From assembly GCF_027568395.1 (NCBI RefSeq), contig NZ_JANKZL010000002.1, positions 100,301 through 164,300 of the forward strand: a DNA stretch of 64,000 nt, given 5' to 3'. Below, piece after piece: positions 24,312 to 33,500 of this stretch. A model generated the notes under the pieces. That model had not been told where the DNA came from. It saw nothing but the letters and a program-made list of their open reading frames with translations, and did not search any database. A program made the translations under genes and the position numbers. The DNA is from Aminobacter sp. HY435. GTDB lineage: Bacteria; Pseudomonadota; Alphaproteobacteria; Rhizobiales; Rhizobiaceae. Within the stretch, counting starts at the first letter, position 1. Every line of letters begins with the position of its first letter.

Positions 24312-26291
24312 TCATCTGTTGGTGGGCCGAGTGGATGCAGGCCGACCATCAGGCCTTTTGGAGCCCCCACGGCCGACCGCTTCTTCCGTCTCGTGAAGCA
24401 GCCGCTCAAGCTCATCCTCGTAGCGGTCCTCACGGGCCCGTACAGCCATCCCCAGTGGGTCAACACCAAGCCGGGGCGCAAAGATACCGCAGGCACCCGA
24501 GAGGCTCTCCAAGCGGTCATCATGGCCCAGACAGTCACGCTCTCGCGTAAGGTGGGTGTACTGGTAGCCCCACGCATAGCGGTGGCGGCTGTCCTCGCCC
24601 TCGATCTTCTGGAGGGACGCATGGTCCCACTCGATGACCGCCCGGGAGACAACAAGCCGGTGCTGCTGGGTGATCGGCTCAAGCACACTGAGGATGCGCT
24701 TCTCCTTCTCCACCCTGCCGGACTTCACCTCTTCGATGACGGTGCCGCCGTGGTCATCCGCTCGGGCACCCTTGTTCGCCTTCTCCCACTCCTTGAAGAG
24801 AACAGGCTTCAGGAGGGCCACAAGCATGCCGTCACCGTAGTTGCTCTCCACGTAGAGAGTGGTGACGCGGAACCTTACGCAGGCCTTGGCGATAGCCGTG
24901 AGCGTCTCTATGCCGTAGCCATCGGTGTTGGCCCAGAGGTGGAGCCAGTAGAGGCGGCCGTAGAGTTCCGCCACGATGCTCAGGGAGGTTTCATCCGCCC
25001 CGCGCCCCGAGCCGTCCACGTAGCCGATGACCTCGGTGTACTTCTCGTAGACCGCCCTCTCCACTGGCACAGGGCCATAGTAGAAGTCGCCATCGTGGCC
25101 CATCACCGGGAGGTCGCGCTGGAGGTTCGTGGACCCCCATATGACCTCATCAGGGCCCATGCGGTCGTCCAGGTCCATGACGGTGAGGTCTTTGAGGCGG
25201 AGCGGGAACTTGTCCATGAAGGAGCCCGAAAGGTCCAACATGAACTGGAGCCGGAACTCCGAGTTGCCCATTGCGGCCCTGCGGCCCTCAAGGTCCTCGT
25301 CGGTAAAGCGGAAGGGCATCGTGGAGTGGCCCACAATGCTCGGCCCCTGCTTGCGCAGCTCAGCCGTGATGTACGGTGCCAGCCACTTCCCGTAGGCCTT
25401 AATCTCATCCTCGGACGGGAACAGGGCGGGCCAGATGCGGGCATCGTAGACAGGCTTGCCGTGGACATCCTTGAGGCGGAGCAGCTTGAGATACAGGCTG
25501 TCCACGTCGTGCGGGGTGCCAAGGTACTTGATGACGCCACCGGGCGTGAGGACGGACTCAAACTCCTTGACGGCCTCTTCGATCTTCTCCCGCATGACCA
25601 CAGTCAGGGAGTTCGTCTGGGTCTCCACGTCATCAGGGATGATGCAGGAACCACGGAAGCCGACGAGCTGGCCACCAATACCGAAGGCCGTGAAGGAGGC
25701 CGACTGGCCGGGGATGCAGTTGCCCACATCCCACATCTGGCTGGACTGTCGGTAGTCCGTCTTGGGCCGCATGTGTGCCAGCAAGGGCATCGTCATGACT
25801 AGCCCGAGGCACCAGTTGGAGGTAGCCACAGCACGCTTCAGCGAGCCCGAGACCACCATCACCTTCTCGTCTGGGTCACAGTACAGACGCCACAGGGCAT
25901 AGGCCCCGGTGATCCACGACTTGGAGAAGCCACGGAAGGCCATGATGATGGCGCGGCTGGGCCCATGCTGGAGCCAGTACGCCATGTCGAGCTGGATGGG
26001 GTTCGGGTCATTCCCGAGGAGGTGCCGCCAGATGAGCGTAAGGAAGACCCGGAAGTCTGCCTTGATGCGGGCCTCCAGGCTCACCGCTGGGGTGTGCGCG
26101 GTGGAGCTTAGGGCAACCTGCTTTATAGGCTGCGTGTCTGGCTCTGGGAGGGGTACAGGAAGGTGGGTAACGACATCCGCCGATGACGGAGCCTTGGCGG
26201 CCTTACGGTCCTCCTTGAGGGCCCTGCGAGCCGCCGCGCGTGGGTCTAGGGGCTCGCCTCCGACTAGGAGCGGGTCAACGAGTTTAACCAC
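24312..26291 (-). CDS. terminase large subunit (T7 gp19-like)
   Basis: ATP-driven DNA packaging motor with nuclease. The 659-residue product has the Walker-type FRGFSKSWITGAYALW, a Walker B-like SCIIPDDVETQTNS, the coupling KYLGTPHDVDSLYLKLL, and the RNase H nuclease part with VDGSGRGADETS and YVESNYGDGM, then GHDDRLESLS. These match T7 gp19 in order. The start GTG at 26291 overlaps the upstream gene's end (CGTGGTTAA); T7 gp19 is 586 residues, so this form is longer at both ends. It is the last structural-module gene. Confidence 0.95.
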   Translation of the reverse strand: MVKLVDPLLVGGEPLDPRAAARRALKEDRKAAKAPSSADVVTHLPVPLPEPDTQPIKQVALSSTAHTPAVSLEARIKADFRVFLTLIWRHLLGNDPNPIQLDMAYWLQHGPSRAIIMAFRGFSKSWITGAYALWRLYCDPDEKVMVVSGSLKRAVATSNWCLGLVMTMPLLAHMRPKTDYRQSSQMWDVGNCIPGQSASFTAFGIGGQLVGFRGSCIIPDDVETQTNSLTVVMREKIEEAVKEFESVLTPGGVIKYLGTPHDVDSLYLKLLRLKDVHGKPVYDARIWPALFPSEDEIKAYGKWLAPYITAELRKQGPSIVGHSTMPFRFTDEDLEGRRAAMGNSEFRLQFMLDLSGSFMDKFPLRLKDLTVMDLDDRMGPDEVIWGSTNLQRDLPVMGHDGDFYYGPVPVERAVYEKYTEVIGYVDGSGRGADETSLSIVAELYGRLYWLHLWANTDGYGIETLTAIAKACVRFRVTTLYVESNYGDGMLVALLKPVLFKEWEKANKGARADDHGGTVIEEVKSGRVEKEKRILSVLEPITQQHRLVVSRAVIEWDHASLQKIEGEDSRHRYAWGYQYTHLTRERDCLGHDDRLESLSGACGIFAPRLGVDPLGMAVRAREDRYEDELERLLHETEEAVGRGGSKRPDGRPASTRPTNR

Positions 26292-26529
26292 GCTTGTCGT
26301 CGTGCTCCTTGGCCTCGCGGAGATACGCCTCGCCCGACTTGCCGAAGCACCCATCCGGCCACTGGAAGTTGGACATGCGGATACGGGTGCGCCGCTCCGT
26401 GGGGCCCTCCATCTTGTCCGCGATGCGCTTCAGGCTGATGGCGATGGACACAAGCGCGGCTTGGTTCTGGTCGAACTCCTCGACCGCCTCCGACTCAAGC
26501 AGGTGGCCAACGTTACGCATGCTGCTCAT
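26284..26529 (-). CDS. phage hypothetical protein, 81 aa
   Basis: A small soluble protein starting MSSMRNVGHLLESEAVEEFD, with a helical N-terminal half (NQAALVSIAISLKRIADKM) followed by a Trp/Gly/Lys tail. Its start overlaps the stop of the upstream 59-aa gene as ATGA, and its end overlaps the terminase start, so it is embedded in the packaging operon. T7 has gp18.5/18.7 spanins at this place; this protein is not a spanin and its role is unknown. Confidence 0.6.
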   Translation of the reverse strand: MSSMRNVGHLLESEAVEEFDQNQAALVSIAISLKRIADKMEGPTERRTRIRMSNFQWPDGCFGKSGEAYLREAKEHDDKRG

Positions 26530-26705
26530 GCCGCCACCTCGATCCTTGTAGGCTTCTTCGTGTAGACCTTGCCGTCCGCCCTGCGCACCCGCGCCCAGCC
26601 GTGGCCGAACACCGTGATGGTGCCTTCGTGCTTGCCGTAGCGGACCTTGATGCCGGGCGTGAGGAAGCGGCCGTTCTTGTCGGTCACAGGCGCAACCGCC
26701 GTCAT
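26526..26705 (-). CDS. phage hypothetical protein, 59 aa
   Basis: A short gene starting ATGACGGCGGTTGCG at 26705. The product is basic, with TPGIKVRYGKHEGTITVFGH, GWARVRRADGKVYTKKPTRI: a compact all-beta pattern like an SH3 or KOW fold, which would suit nucleic acid binding. It overlaps its neighbours by 4 nt on both sides (stop/start), supporting real translation. No function is known. Confidence 0.6.
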   Translation of the reverse strand: MTAVAPVTDKNGRFLTPGIKVRYGKHEGTITVFGHGWARVRRADGKVYTKKPTRIEVAA

Positions 26706-26896
26706 TTGGACACCGCTGTAAGCAGGGCCTTGGCAAGCGGACCATATTGGCGCTCATCGGTGAAGGGCTTGGTGCCATCACGGCCCGCCCCCACCCAAAG
26801 GCCCTGTGCCCTCGCTGCCGCAAAGAAGTCGCGCACCTGACGTTTAAGGGCCTCCAACTCGGCCCCCTCGTGCGTTCCCCGGTTCAAGTCGTACAT
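26702..26896 (-). CDS. phage hypothetical protein, 64 aa
   Basis: Starts MYDLNRGTHEGAELEALKRQ; mostly helical with an amphipathic stretch (RQVRDFFAAARAQGLW) and ending in ALLTAVSK. It overlaps both neighbours by a few bases. Located between the small and large terminase genes. Not recognised. Confidence 0.5.
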   Translation of the reverse strand: MYDLNRGTHEGAELEALKRQVRDFFAAARAQGLWVGAGRDGTKPFTDERQYGPLAKALLTAVSK

Positions 26897-27111
26897 GCCG
26901 GGTCCACCAGCAAGACGCTCTCGGGCTGCTTCAGGCCCCCATTGGAGCCGTCCTCACCCTTGACGCGAATGTAGAGGTCTCCCCACTTGTCCAGCTCCGG
27001 GACCTTGTGGGGGACGATGATGCCGAAGCGCAGATGTGCCCGCTTGTAGGAGAGCGTGGCGTAGGCCACACGGTCCCCGAGCTTCAGGGGCTTCCCGAGC
27101 TTATCCTTCAA
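26884..27111 (-). CDS. phage hypothetical protein, 75 aa
   Basis: Starts at TTG 27111, with GGAG 6 nt upstream. The N-terminus KLGKPLKLGDRVAYATLSYK and FGIIVPHKV look like a small beta-barrel (SH3-like) protein. It is the first gene after the terminator at 27134-27152. Not recognised. Confidence 0.55.
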   Translation of the reverse strand: MKDKLGKPLKLGDRVAYATLSYKRAHLRFGIIVPHKVPELDKWGDLYIRVKGEDGSNGGLKQPESVLLVDPACTT

Positions 27112-27133
27112 TGCATTCTCCAGAAACGAAAGA

Positions 27134-27152
27134 CCCCTCCACTAGGGAGGGG
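27134..27152 (-). terminator. intrinsic terminator after small terminase
   Basis: On the minus strand CCCCTCC-CTAGT-GGAGGGG is followed by TCTTTCGTTTCT. A 7-bp GC stem with a T-rich tail, located 10 nt past the small terminase stop, is a convincing factor-independent terminator. Genes below it, including large terminase, would depend on read-through or a local promoter. Confidence 0.7.
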
Positions 27153-27161
27153 CCTAGGGGG

Positions 27162-27440
27162 TTAGCCGTAGTTCGGCGTCTCGAAGTCCGGGAGGTCCAG
27201 CGGAGCGACTTCCTCACGCGGGGCATCCGGGGGAATGCCGAGGGTAAGCCCGTTATCCTTCAGGATGTTGCGAAGGATGGCCTTCTCCTGATGATTGGCT
27301 TTGCCCGACCTGACCTTGCCCACGAGGTTGGCGAAAAGAGCCTTCTGGCCTTCGCGGAGAATGTCCTCGACGGACATCCCCATGAGCCGGTCGAACTCCC
27401 CCGCCTCCACGTCCGGGGCGTTAGGGTCTTCCTCGTCCAA
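27162..27440 (-). CDS. terminase small subunit (T7 gp18-like)
   Basis: A 92-residue protein, close to the 89 residues of T7 gp18, that would recognise phage DNA for packaging. The start TTG at 27440 has GGAGG 7 nt upstream; the frame is open further up but overlaps the preceding gene. Helical core MSVEDILREGQKALFANLVG followed by SGKANHQEKAILRNILKDN, then an acidic, proline-rich tail. Assignment rests on size, helix pattern and place; sequence likeness to gp18 is weak. Confidence 0.65.
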   Translation of the reverse strand: MDEEDPNAPDVEAGEFDRLMGMSVEDILREGQKALFANLVGKVRSGKANHQEKAILRNILKDNGLTLGIPPDAPREEVAPLDLPDFETPNYG

Positions 27441-27471
27441 AGGCGAGCCTCCGTTGTGCCCTATGCCGGCT

Positions 27472-27870
27472 TTAGGCAGCGGGCAGAGCCGGGGAAGTGT
27501 CGGACGTGTCGATGTACAGGAAGCCGTCCACAGCGCCGCCCGTGGCGAAGCTGGCAGGCTTGACCTGGATGCGGTCGCCCTTCTTGACGAAGCGGGTGGC
27601 CGAGCCCCCGGTTGCCGCATCGTTGTTGCGGGTGCCCTTGGTCGCACTGTTGGCGACTGCCACGGAGAGACCCGTAACGGTGACAGCACCGGCCGGGCCA
27701 GTCAGGACCGTAAGGGTGCCACCCGTGGTGATTGCGGCCTGGACGATGGTGTCCATTTCGTTGATATAGCCATCGGCCGGGGCCACGACTTCAACGGAGG
27801 TGTTGGCAATAAGGATTGCCTGCGGGATGAAGAAGGCGACCGGGAGCCGGAAGCCAGTTTTCAGGGACAT
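27472..27870 (-). CDS. phage structural or decoration-like protein
   Basis: A 132-residue protein with long beta-prone, Gly/Ala/Thr-rich stretches (TTGGTLTVLTGPAGAVTVTG, GSATRFVKKGDRIQVKPAS), a composition typical of capsid decoration or fibre-accessory proteins. AAAGGAAC precedes the ATG. It lies between a membrane protein and small terminase in the late operon. Role inferred only from composition and position. Confidence 0.5.
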   Translation of the reverse strand: MSLKTGFRLPVAFFIPQAILIANTSVEVVAPADGYINEMDTIVQAAITTGGTLTVLTGPAGAVTVTGLSVAVANSATKGTRNNDAATGGSATRFVKKGDRIQVKPASFATGGAVDGFLYIDTSDTSPALPAA

Positions 27871-27882
27871 GAAGTTCCTTTC

Positions 27883-28188
27883 CTATTTTGCGAGATAGGC
27901 CAACAGAGAAATGACAACGGCTGCTGCTGGCCAAACAGCATGCCAAAGACTTGATGCCATCCCCGAGCTGGCCCCAATGCGGGCGTGGCTCAGCTCAAGG
28001 GCCCTTATGCGGACCTCATGGTCATCATGGGTTTTCGTCATGGCCGCTATGTCGTCGGCCACGGTGTCCATCTTGGTGTCCAGCCGCGTAAGGGTGGAGA
28101 AGATGGAGTTGACTTCCCGGTACGTGAGGATGGCATTACGCCGGTCTTCACGGGAGGTCTCGGAGGCGTCCTCGGGGACTACTGCCAA
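27883..28188 (-). CDS. holin-like, coiled coil plus one TM (XhlA type)
   Basis: A 101-residue protein starting at TTG 28188. The N-terminal two thirds are a charged coiled coil (STLTRLDTKMDTVADDIAAM, DHEVRIRALELSHARIG) and the C-terminus is a single hydrophobic helix (WPAAAVVISLLAYLAK). This layout is that of haemolysin XhlA-type and related holin-associated proteins. It sits where T7 keeps its class II holin gp17.5, between tail fibre and small terminase, so a late holin or holin partner role is reasonable. Confidence 0.55.
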   Translation of the reverse strand: MAVVPEDASETSREDRRNAILTYREVNSIFSTLTRLDTKMDTVADDIAAMTKTHDDHEVRIRALELSHARIGASSGMASSLWHAVWPAAAVVISLLAYLAK

Positions 28189-28197
28189 CTAGCCGGC

Positions 28198-28737
28198 CTA
28201 ACTGTTCGGCGGCCAGCCGGCGTTGATGTCGATAGCCGCAAGGGCCGTCTTGTCGAGGGCCGAGGCGATGGCGCTGGCCAGAACGTCGAAGCGGTCAAAG
28301 CAGGCATCCACATGGCCAAGCATCGCGTCAGAGATTGCAATGATGGTCGTGGCGTCTACAGCGGTGCGGGTTCCATCGGCCGCCACCCACTTGGTCGTAA
28401 AGGCTGGGTCTGCGTCCGCCTTGATGCGGGCCCCGGTGACCATCAGCTTGGAGCGGTCATCGGTGTAGATCGGGAAGCCACCGACCACGATACCGCCCGT
28501 TTCGACCGCCCAACGCTTGGCAGCAAGCGCGACAAGCTTGGCCGCGCGGAGGTCCTCAAGGCTCGTCGGGGGTGGAGTGTAGACCCCACCAACTACCGTG
28601 CCCCCCGCTTCCCACTCGGGTTGCGCTATGGCAAAGGGTACTTCCGGCCTGTAACCTATCTCTTCCCCGAACTCCGAGAGTTCCTCCAGATAGAGAATGG
28701 TCCCCTGGTCATCCAGCTTGGCAAAGTACACGGTCAT
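28198..28737 (-). CDS. tail-fibre accessory protein, DUF4376-like
   Basis: A 179-residue protein directly behind the tail fibre gene. The N-terminus (TVYFAKLDDQGTILYLEEL) and VVGGVYTPPP resemble fibre-assembly proteins. The C-terminal part, LEDLRAAKLVALAAKRWAVE to DRFDVLASAIASAL, matches the DUF4376 pattern found next to phage and prophage fibres. It probably helps fold or cap the fibre. The start lies 1 nt after the fibre stop. Confidence 0.65.
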   Translation of the reverse strand: MTVYFAKLDDQGTILYLEELSEFGEEIGYRPEVPFAIAQPEWEAGGTVVGGVYTPPPTSLEDLRAAKLVALAAKRWAVETGGIVVGGFPIYTDDRSKLMVTGARIKADADPAFTTKWVAADGTRTAVDATTIIAISDAMLGHVDACFDRFDVLASAIASALDKTALAAIDINAGWPPNS

Positions 28738-28738
28738 G

Positions 28739-30526
28739 CTACTGCCTCTTGCGCCCGTAAAGATTAATGTCAGCGGTAATGTTCCCCGCTGATGCAGCTA
28801 ATCTGATGTTGTTTACCGCGCTCGCTGTCACGATGTAGCCGTTGGCAGCAAGGTTGCAGACGAACGACCCTGAGAACCAGCCAACACTTTCGTCAAACTG
28901 GAACATGGTGCCGTTGCACACGAACCGAATGTTTCCGCGAACGGCCCCAGTGGAAGTATTCTCGGAGTCGTTCGTCAGGGCGAAGGCGACCGCATTTGCC
29001 GCCGATTGGGAGCTAAGCGCATTGCTGCCGGAACTGTTCGCCGCAACACCTGCGTAGTTGTAACCGGTCGCTATGTAGGACGAGCCATTGTTCAAACTGA
29101 CAGTCATATGCAACGCGCTGCCAGTTGTTGCTGGATGGGCGCGTGAGACCACCATATCAAACACTTCGTAGCCATCTGCAATGAACGCCGCCAACGAGAT
29201 GCTGAGACTAGCAGCGTTAGTCGCGCTGAAGGTTCCGAGGAACTTCATGTCCGGCTGCGCCCACCCGGGGGCGGTGACGGCATCGTTCTGGGTCAGAACA
29301 GCTCCAGCCGTACCCTTAGGGAGACGTGCGGGAATCTTCGTGCCCGAGTAGTACGGGATATCACCCTGGACGAACGGGAGTGCCCCAAGGCCGCTCGCGG
29401 TGATTTCGACCCACGACTGCCAGGTAGACCCCGTGTACCAGCGATGCCGCCTGTATACGCGGGGACCATTGGCCTCGAAAGCAAACTGGATGTTCGCAAG
29501 GTTTGTGGGGCCTGCAATTGCCTGCTGGATCACCATTGCATAGAAACTGCCCGCAGCCGGTGCGTTAGCTGAGCCGTCTACGGCAAAATACCAACCGCTA
29601 TCTAAGAGGGTATCCCAATCATATGTGCCGCCTGCCTGCTGCTTGCCAAGGCGCTGGTTAAAGCCCAACTCAAGGTTGGTCTTCATCTGAGCAAGCGTAA
29701 TGTTCTTGCCCAGCCACGCAGCGGCGCTGTCCGCGACCACGAACTTGTCGGCATCTACAAGCGTGGCCTTGCTGCCGAAAGCGTTGATCGCAGCCCCGAT
29801 GTTCGTGGCTATATAGCTTGCCGCCTTGGCCGCATAATGCAGCGCCGAGCGGAGAGCCGGAAAGCCCGTGATCGGTTGATCTTCAGCCTTGGTGGCAAAC
29901 TCTTGGGCAAGCGCAGCCGACGCCGTTGCGCTGTTGGCCTGCGTGGTCGCAATGCCGCCCTGCGTCGTGGCGATCCCGGCTTGGGTTGTCGCTGTGGTCG
30001 CCCCTGTGGTCGCAATGCCAGCCTGAGCGGTTGCTGTGGCCGCCGCCGCCAAGGCCGCATCCATGTATCCCTCAAGGGTGTTGACGTTGGGGCCGAACGT
30101 AACGTTACCCTCCGCGTCCCACACGAGGGTGTCCCCGGCTGCGCCGACCTCAATGGTGCCCCCAGCTTGGAAGTTCTTGGTGAACCAGCCACGGGCCAAT
30201 ATGTCGGCCGCCTGGTCTGTCGCCTCCTGCGCCTTGTAGAGCGGCTGGAGGACGCCAACGTTGAGGTCTGCACTGTCCAGGTTGCCGGGCTGGAAGTTGG
30301 TGAGTGGCCCGTCTGGCGTTTGCCGCCTGCGCTCCACCACAGTGCCCACACTCGGGGCCCCCGCTACAAGCTGGACTTCGCCGTCCGACAGCCATGTGTA
30401 TTGATTGGCCGCAAGGAGGACACCGGCCACGCTGACCTTGGTGTGCGTCTTGTCGAGATACGGAAACGGCACCGAGAAGTTTGCAGTGCTTCCCGATGCC
30501 GTGCTCCGTGCGATACTGGAGACCAA
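28739..30526 (-). CDS. tail fibre (T7 gp17-like)
   Basis: The 595-residue receptor-binding protein. The N-terminal 150 residues (ANFSVPFPYLDKTHTKVSV to RRRQTPDGPLTNFQPGNLD) match the gp17 virion-anchoring domain. A collagen-like coiled region with ATTQAGIATTQGG repeats follows (about 165-205), then a variable beta-rich C-terminus with GYNYAGVAANSSGSNALSSQ. The start is a TTG at 30526 with AAGGAG 4 nt upstream. The C-terminal part is expected to set host range and shares no recognisable receptor motif. Confidence 0.9.
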   Translation of the reverse strand: MVSSIARSTASGSTANFSVPFPYLDKTHTKVSVAGVLLAANQYTWLSDGEVQLVAGAPSVGTVVERRRQTPDGPLTNFQPGNLDSADLNVGVLQPLYKAQEATDQAADILARGWFTKNFQAGGTIEVGAAGDTLVWDAEGNVTFGPNVNTLEGYMDAALAAAATATAQAGIATTGATTATTQAGIATTQGGIATTQANSATASAALAQEFATKAEDQPITGFPALRSALHYAAKAASYIATNIGAAINAFGSKATLVDADKFVVADSAAAWLGKNITLAQMKTNLELGFNQRLGKQQAGGTYDWDTLLDSGWYFAVDGSANAPAAGSFYAMVIQQAIAGPTNLANIQFAFEANGPRVYRRHRWYTGSTWQSWVEITASGLGALPFVQGDIPYYSGTKIPARLPKGTAGAVLTQNDAVTAPGWAQPDMKFLGTFSATNAASLSISLAAFIADGYEVFDMVVSRAHPATTGSALHMTVSLNNGSSYIATGYNYAGVAANSSGSNALSSQSAANAVAFALTNDSENTSTGAVRGNIRFVCNGTMFQFDESVGWFSGSFVCNLAANGYIVTASAVNNIRLAASAGNITADINLYGRKRQ

Positions 30527-30558
30527 GTGTGCTCCTTCCGCTAGAGGTTGTCGCCTAC

Positions 30559-33500
30559 CTACAGGCTGTTAAGGTCCACGCCGAAGCTGGTGCCCAGTTT
30601 CTTCATTGGGGTGTCTGCCCCCGCCGCCTGCCTGTTGGCCTTCCACTGGGCTCTCGCCTTGAGGTCGGCCGCACGGAACGCATCCCGTATCACAGGGTCA
30701 CGCTTCAGGAGCTTCATCGCGCGGGTGCGGTAGGAGTTGACGATGGGGTGGAGCAGCCAAAGCTTGGTGCCCTTTACGTCCATCGCCCCATCGGGAGCCA
30801 ACTGGTAAGTCTCGGACGCCATGCGCTTGGCAATGAGCGTCTTGAGGGCTGGCCCCTTGGGAGGATGACCCGCCCACTTCTGGTATTGCTCGTAGGCGTT
30901 GGCCCCGTCTGACAGCGTGATTTCCCTGAGGTCCACACCGTCATGGTTGGGCTGGGGGGCGCTGATGGCTGTGCCCGTCTCCACAAGGAGGCGCTGCATT
31001 TCCCGGTCCACAATCTGGTCCTCATCGCTGGACCACAGACCTTTGCGGGCCCGTATCGGATCACCCCAAGCATCGTGCCTTGCGGGCACTGTCTCGGAGA
31101 GCCCCGGCACGGTGGCCAAGAGCTTGTCCGTAATGTCCCGAGCTTCCCGGAGATACGGGTCGGGGTTGGACTGGCGGAGCAAGGAAGAGTACGGGATGAA
31201 GCTTGCAGCCGTGCCGCCCGCGTAGCCCGTCGCCTTGCTCTCGGGGTCCATCATCGCATCCATCATCTGGCTCACCCCGAGCAGGTAGGTCTTGGAGGTG
31301 AACTGCTTGGACATGGCGATGAGGAGGCCCCCGACAGCCGCCGAGAACTCTGGCGTTTCCTCGCCGTTGAGTGCCTCGTAGGCGTCCATAAGGTCCGCGA
31401 TGATGCCCATGGGGACTGCCACGGGATCGTATCGACCCCATGGGAGGTAAGTCTTGGAGCCGTCCTCGTTGACCGACACCACGGAATACTCACGCCACCC
31501 CGTTGCGAGGAGCGCTTGCTTGGCCTTGTAGTCACGCGGACCGCCCCCCGTGATGGTGCCCTGAGATACCATGAAGGCAGCGGACCCCATGAAGAGCCCA
31601 CCCATCATCATCTGGCCGGTGGCCTGGGCCTTGGCTTCAGCCCCCATAGCCCCGCGCAGCATGTCCCGATATTCGGTCTGCGCAACGTTGAGGATGGGGG
31701 TCATCTTCCAGCCGTACCGGATGACGTTCGTAGGGGTCTTCACGAAGGGGAGCATGAGGCGAAGGCCCGGGTGGGCGTTGACCCCTGTCTGTATCCATTT
31801 GCCGAGGGTGTTGGGGTTAAGCTCCTGCTGGAAGGTCGCGATGTGCGCCTCCCGCAGTGCAACCGCGTCGGTGCCCCTGCCCATGTCATCAAAGGCAACA
31901 TCAAGCTTGGACTTTACGGCCGCCCGCACATAGTCCTTGAGGGCCTTGCCCGAGAGGCCTGCCTCAGCGGCCTCATCCATAGCCTGGACGTGAGCGTTGG
32001 CCATGACCTTCGAGCGGTAGACCACCTGCTTGACCATTTCGTCGGTCGTGCCGAGCACCCGTGTCGGGAGCCCAACGGGCAGCATGGCCACCTTCAAGGC
32101 ATTGTTGAGGATGTTCCCCGGATTGGTCCACGGCTTCCACCCGCCAGTCGCCGCCCCCAAGGCCTGATTGCCCGCGTAAAGCTCCGTCCGGTGGGGCGCA
32201 ATCACGCTGTCGTTCTGGAGGAAGGCTTGGCGGGCGAACTTGAAGCCGTCCACGAAGGCGGCCCCGAGGTAGGTGTATTGTTTGGTGCTCTCACGCATGA
32301 TGCGTTGGGCAACCACATCGCCCCGCATAGCGCCGCCTGCCGAGCCCAGCATCCTCTCAAGGGGGCGAGCGCCCACCATGTAGGAGTTGGTCACGAGGTT
32401 GACCACCTGCGTAGTCCACCCGGAGACGAGGCCGTTGATGCGGAGGAACATGGCGAAGTCCACGCTCTTCGACCACCACCCCGGATTGACCACCTTGGCC
32501 ATGTTCTTGGGGTTGCCCCCGGTTGCCAATAGGACATCCGTAAGCTGGTCGGCGTTCATGGAGTTGAGCCCCTCGACGGCCTTGGGGTCCACCTTGAACT
32601 CCATCCGCATGCGCCTCATCGACCGACCAGAAGCCGCCGTCATGCTCCTTGAAGCCCCATAGACAGAGGCAGCAAGGGACATACGCTTCTTGAGTTCCAT
32701 CTGGGCGGCCTCGCGACTGCCGAACGCCGAATAGTCGCCCAGCTTGATCCGAGCGGCCAAGGCATAGGTGTCCTGAAACATGCGATTGGAGACCAGATAA
32801 CCGGCCTCCATCTTGGCGACCATGGAGCTGGCCTCCTTGCCCGCCTGCTGGACCATCCCGATGACCTGGGCGGGGTCGGCATTGTAGAGCTGGGCCATCT
32901 GGTGGGCGACCTTGGAGAGCTTCTCATCGGTCACCACAGCGCCGCCCTTGAGCCTATCCAGGCGCTCCTCTGCGACATCCACGACGCGGGCCATGAAGTC
33001 GTCCACGTCGCTGGGCATGTTGAGCTTGGCGTAGGGGACCCCCTCACCTCTCCCGAAGACGTGCCCCCCCTCAATCGCCTCATACCAACCGCCGTGCTGG
33101 CTGATGGCATCGGCGTCGGCTTCGAGACCCTTGAGGACCTCCTCGGTGTTTTCGTCGGAGAGCCTGATGCGCGGCTGGGCGGGACCCGTTACGACTGCAT
33201 CGGCGGCTTTGGCGTCCGTGGTGGAGGCGACAATCTGCGGCCCACCCACGGCCTCCGCCATGGCGGCATCGTGCTCAACTCGGGATGGGCCATCGGGGAT
33301 GCCGCCCGCTGACTCAGGGGAGCCCGTAGAGAGGCTTTGTGCCTCCGCTAGTGCCACCGACTCATCCACCACCATTGGCCCTGTAGGAGCCTCTGTGCCC
33401 GGCTGTGGGGCAAGCTCTTCGGCATCCTCTAGGGCCTGTCGCTCCATGGCCGCAGCCTTCTCCGCCTCAAACTGGGTAATCTCCTGCCCGGCCTTCTCGG